DNA from: Spirochaetaceae bacterium
GTDB lineage: Bacteria > Spirochaetota > Spirochaetia > Treponematales > Breznakiellaceae
Assembly (NCBI GenBank): GCA_031257135.1
Contig: JAIRPH010000223.1
Coordinates: forward strand, 1 to 7,719
Direction of reading: 5' to 3'
Length of the DNA: 7,719 bases
Shown: positions 5,360-7,719 of the stretch, in pieces
Position numbering within the stretch: position 1 is the stretch's first letter
Layout of the letters: every line of letters starts with the position of its first letter
The notes under the pieces: generated by a model
The model's database searches: none
What the model saw: only the letters and a program-made list of their open reading frames with translations
Told to the model about the DNA's origin: nothing
Made by a program: the position numbers and the translations under genes

Positions 5360-6259
5360 ATGCTGGAAGTAAACCATTTAGTCAAAACCTTCGGCAGTCT
5401 TACTGCTGTTGATGATGTGAGTTTTACCATTCCCGATGGTACTATTCTGGGGTTGATCGGGCGGAACGGCGCGGGGAAAACCACGACGTTCCGCCTGATT
5501 CTTAATTTTCTGAAATCAGACAGCGGAAACGCTACGTGGAACGGCAATCCGATAAACGAAAGCCTGTATAATCTGATCGGCTATCTGCCGGAAGAGCGGG
5601 GACTCTATCCGAAAGAAACCATAGAGCGTCAGCTTATCTATTTCGCTCGGTTGCGGGGCAGGAAAAAGGCGGATATTGCGCCGAAAGTCGATGAGTGGAT
5701 GGAACGGTTTCACGTTAAGGGTAAGAAAACGGATAAGGTCAAAACCTTATCCAAAGGGAATCAGCAGAAGATTCAGCTGATTGCCGCCTTAATTCATGAG
5801 CCGCAGTTGGTTATTCTGGACGAGCCTTTCAGCGGGCTTGATCCGATTAATACAGAACTGCTCAAAAAAAGCATTATAGACTTGAAGCGGAAAGGTCTAT
5901 GCGTTATCTTTTCAAGTCACAACATGGAGAATGTAGAACAGATATGCGATTATGTTGTGATGCTTCGGGACGGAAAAGCTGTTCTTAACGGTACGTCCCA
6001 GGAAATCCGTCAACGTTTCGGACGGACAAAGCTCTTTCTCGAAAGCGGTCTGACAACGGAAGAGATTGCGGAAATCCGCGGCGTGCAGAGTATTGCGTCC
6101 CGCAGGGACGGCTCGCTGGAAATCGACTTGAGCGACCCTGAAGCGGGAAAGCGTATCTTTGAAAAAGCCGCCCGGAACGGCTATATTCCCATGTTTAATC
6201 AACAGCCGCCGGCGTTAGAAGAAATCTTCAAATTGAACGCGGGAAACGAGCATGAGTAA
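5360..6259 (+). CDS. ABC transporter ATP-binding protein, NatA/YhaQ-like
   Basis: This 299-residue ATPase powers an ABC-2 type exporter and acts at the cytoplasmic face with the permease encoded next. The nucleotide-binding domain (about 1-215) is complete: Walker A GRNGAGKTT (34-42, Lys40), Walker B LVILDEP (150-156, catalytic Glu155), signature LSKGNQQK (130-137), D-loop SGLD (158-161) and switch His187. The Q-loop region reads YLPEERGLYP (75-84), with Glu instead of Gln, as I recall for YhaQ-type proteins. The C-terminal part (about 216-295) fits the DUF4162 domain typical of that group. NatA exports sodium; other relatives export drugs, peptides or unknown solutes, so the substrate is not assignable. 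No Shine-Dalgarno site is seen at the ATG. The stop overlaps the permease start by 8 bp, a sign of translational coupling. Confidence 0.93.
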   Translation: MLEVNHLVKTFGSLTAVDDVSFTIPDGTILGLIGRNGAGKTTTFRLILNFLKSDSGNATWNGNPINESLYNLIGYLPEERGLYPKETIERQLIYFARLRGRKKADIAPKVDEWMERFHVKGKKTDKVKTLSKGNQQKIQLIAALIHEPQLVILDEPFSGLDPINTELLKKSIIDLKRKGLCVIFSSHNMENVEQICDYVVMLRDGKAVLNGTSQEIRQRFGRTKLFLESGLTTEEIAEIRGVQSIASRRDGSLEIDLSDPEAGKRIFEKAARNGYIPMFNQQPPALEEIFKLNAGNEHE

Positions 6260-7505
6260 GTTTTGGATTGTCGCCTTAGAAGTGTATCGAAAGTATGTAA
6301 AAAGCGTCTCATTTGCGCTTATGAGTCTTGCGCCGCTTTTTATGATAGGAGGCGTATGGCTGACGGCGGAAATCGCCGTAAAGACTGCCGTCGGGAGTAC
6401 CGATGAAGTAGCGGTTGTAACCGAAGATGAGACGCTGTTCACAGCGTTTCAAACAGCGCAATCTGACGGACTGCGCTGTTTCCTCGCTCCGTCGCCTTCT
6501 GCCGCAAGCCGACTGCTAAAAGAAAAAGACATTAGAGCTTATGTGACCCTTGAACAGAAAAACTGCGTTCTGTACGGCAGGATTTATATGAATACGGCAT
6601 GGACGGTAATGAATATGGAGCCGCTTCGGGAAACGTTGAATAGTATTCAGCGGGAATTGACGGGGAGAAGCCTGAATCTGACTCCTGCGGATATAGCCTT
6701 GTTAAACGCCCCGGCGGAGTTTGAGTCGATACATCTCGATTTCTCAGATGACGATTTCGGTAAAGAGACGCCTGACTACTCGGCGGCCCGGGGGATAGTT
6801 GTAATGTTGTTAATTGCGATAGTGTTTATGCTTATCACCGTATATGTTGCTATCATTTCTCTGGAGATTGCATCTGAAAAAGGAACCCGTATTATGGAAA
6901 TCATGCTTTCCAGCGTCAAGGCGGAAACTCATTTTTACGCAAAGCTGACCGGCATAGGGCTTGTCTGCTTGACCGAAGTAGGATTTTATATCCTGCTCGC
7001 CCTCGGTCTATATCCATATATAAAAAACATTGAATGGGTAAACTATCTTTTAGGCATAAACTTTTTAGATATATTCGGCGGGTTATTTATATTTACTTTG
7101 CCGATTGTACTGTTTAATGTGTTGCTGTATATGATTTTAGGGGCTTTAAGCGGTTCCTTAGTATCGAGAGTAGAAGAAGCGTCGCAGGCGAGTCAGCCGG
7201 TTATATATATTGCTTTAATCAGCTATTTCTGTTCGTTTTTGTTTAACAATGAACCTAAGTATATTGTTGTACGCCTTATAAGCTATATTCCGGGATGGTC
7301 GGTATGTACCATGCCTGCCCGATTAGCCCGCAACGGCGCGGCGTTGTGGGAAGTTCTGCTGTCATTAGGCTTGCTGATTATTACCGATATGTTACTGCTG
7401 TTGTTTTCAGCCCGTATGTACAAGTCGAATGTGCTGATGTACAGCGGCCGCGGACTGATAAAAGCCTTAAAGCAATCCATTGCAGGCTTGAAAACGGAAA
7501 TATAA
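6252..7505 (+). CDS. ABC-2 type transporter permease, NatB/YhaP-like
   Basis: This 417-residue inner-membrane protein is the permease partner of the preceding ATPase. One membrane segment near the N-terminus (about 21-41) is followed by a large extracytoplasmic domain (about 45-178). Five more segments follow at about 181-204, 232-257, 273-297, 314-334 and 366-386, the layout of the ABC2_membrane_3 family. SEKGTRIMEIMLSS (208-221) after the second segment matches the conserved E-K-x-x-R-xME-x-LLSS cytoplasmic motif of NatB/YhaP-type permeases. The length is typical, and the gene looks intact. The start overlaps the ATPase end by 8 bp, with a weak GGGA upstream, so coupled translation is likely. 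The two genes form a self-sufficient half-transporter pair, probably a dimer of each. The exported substrate is unknown; no immunity or peptide gene is visible nearby. Confidence 0.92.
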   Translation: MSKFWIVALEVYRKYVKSVSFALMSLAPLFMIGGVWLTAEIAVKTAVGSTDEVAVVTEDETLFTAFQTAQSDGLRCFLAPSPSAASRLLKEKDIRAYVTLEQKNCVLYGRIYMNTAWTVMNMEPLRETLNSIQRELTGRSLNLTPADIALLNAPAEFESIHLDFSDDDFGKETPDYSAARGIVVMLLIAIVFMLITVYVAIISLEIASEKGTRIMEIMLSSVKAETHFYAKLTGIGLVCLTEVGFYILLALGLYPYIKNIEWVNYLLGINFLDIFGGLFIFTLPIVLFNVLLYMILGALSGSLVSRVEEASQASQPVIYIALISYFCSFLFNNEPKYIVVRLISYIPGWSVCTMPARLARNGAALWEVLLSLGLLIITDMLLLLFSARMYKSNVLMYSGRGLIKALKQSIAGLKTEI

Positions 7506-7535
7506 AGACAGGCGGACGATCCTCTTTTTTCCCTC

Positions 7536-7564
7536 TTGACGCCAAGCGGGGTATACGGTATCAT
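7536..7564 (+). promoter_or_regulatory. Strong sigma-70-type promoter for the truncated last gene
   Basis: TTGACG (7536-7541, 5/6) and TATCAT (7559-7564, 5/6) are separated by an ideal 17 bp. Transcription would begin near 7571. The promoter lies 30 bp after the permease stop, so the next gene is a separate unit. The resulting leader to the ATG at 7671 is about 100 nt long. Confidence 0.6.
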
Positions 7565-7603
7565 ACCTTTAAGCGCGCTACCCTTAGGCTAGACTTTTTC
7601 GGT

Positions 7604-7643
7604 CCCGCCAGCGGGTTCAACGCCGCAGGTTCAAGCCGGCGGG
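7604..7643 (+). promoter_or_regulatory. GC-rich leader with competing hairpins
   Basis: CCCGCC (7604-7609) can pair with GGCGGG (7638-7643). It can instead join a local hairpin, CCCG (7604-7607) with CGGG (7612-7615). GCGG (7611-7614) can also pair with CCGC (7623-7626). GGTTCAA is repeated at 7614-7620 and 7628-7634. The exclusive pairings, in a ~100-nt leader after a strong promoter, suggest an attenuator or other cis-acting RNA. I do not recognise a known riboswitch class. Confidence 0.3.
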
Positions 7644-7670
7644 CAGGCGTAAGGAAAAAAGGAAAAAGAT

Positions 7671-7719
7671 ATGCGTAAAGAAAATAGGTGTCCTCTCGTG
7701 GGGGGGGGGGGGGGGGGGG
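7671..7719 (+). CDS. Start of an unidentified gene, cut by the contig end
   Basis: A frame opens with ATG at 7671 and reads MRKENRCPLV before entering the run of G that ends the window. A purine-rich site, AAGGA (7659-7663), lies 7 nt before the ATG, and a strong promoter is at 7536-7564, so a real gene start is likely. The basic N-terminus is too short to identify anything, and the glycines implied by the G run should not be trusted. Confidence 0.45.
   Translation, partial: MRKENRCPLVGGGGGG
7700..7719. other. Terminal run of 20 G, probable sequencing artefact
   Basis: The last 20 bases are all G. Two-colour sequencers call G when signal is lost, so such runs are common false ends of reads and contigs. 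A genuine G tract cannot be excluded, but nothing biological should be inferred from it. Confidence 0.75.

Noticed and set aside
7506..7535. T-run at 7525-7530 as an intrinsic terminator of the exporter genes
   Set aside because: No stem longer than about 3 bp precedes the T-run.
7611..7634. GGTTCAA motifs resembling a tRNA T-arm
   Set aside because: No acceptor stem, D-arm or anticodon arm can be arranged around them, and the stem lengths do not fit a T-arm.
7295..7678. Plus-strand 127-codon frame overlapping the permease end
   Set aside because: It overlaps about 210 bases of a clear permease C-terminus in another frame, covers the promoter at 7536-7564, and shows no recognisable domain.
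1..7719. CRISPR array, insertion sequence or prophage
   Set aside because: No regularly spaced repeats, transposase or integrase motifs, or phage structural genes are visible on either strand.

Overview
The window reads as about 7.7 kb of a bacterial chromosome of medium GC (roughly 50 % by eye). It looks like a contig end, because the last 20 bases are an unbroken run of G. I see no rRNA, tRNA, CRISPR array, insertion sequence or phage gene. The gene content (solute-binding protein and permease, XdhB/XdhC-type hydroxylase subunits, a likely lipoprotein with a loose lipobox, a NatAB/YhaQP-like ABC pair) would suit a gut spirochaete such as a treponeme. That assignment is a low-confidence inference.

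Layout. Positions 1-177 are non-coding: two perfect consensus DnaA boxes lie at 34-53 and a good sigma-70-type promoter at 92-121. A DUF6941-like small protein follows (178-564, +). Next come a polar amino-acid binding protein (656-1492, +) and its membrane permease (1496-2188, +), 3 bp apart, with no ATPase gene after them. After a 150-bp gap between convergent gene ends, two minus-strand genes encode the FAD subunit (xdhB, 2824-3699) and the [2Fe-2S] subunit (xdhC, 2339-2827) of a xanthine dehydrogenase-type enzyme, joined by an ATGA overlap. The molybdopterin subunit is missing from both sides. An unrecognised probable lipoprotein (3845-4510, -) lies upstream of xdhB. It diverges from a plus-strand group: a cytoplasmic NodB-like polysaccharide deacetylase (4627-5322), an ABC ATPase of the NatA/YhaQ type (5360-6259) and its ABC-2 permease (6252-7505). 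A strong promoter at 7536-7564 then drives a structured ~100-nt leader and a new gene that is cut off by the contig end (7671-7719).

Functionally, the window pairs an amino-acid importer with a purine-hydroxylase module, and both lack one essential partner that must be encoded elsewhere. The third group is a complete exporter-type ABC pair next to a deacetylase.

The most unusual sequence-level signal concerns translation starts. Genes at 656, 2827, 4627 and 7671 have clear Shine-Dalgarno sites. Those at 3699 (-), 4510 (-), 5360 (+) and perhaps 178 (+) have none, and instead carry a -10-like hexamer 5-7 bases before the ATG. That geometry would give leaderless mRNAs. I did not find a convincing wholly new multi-gene system.
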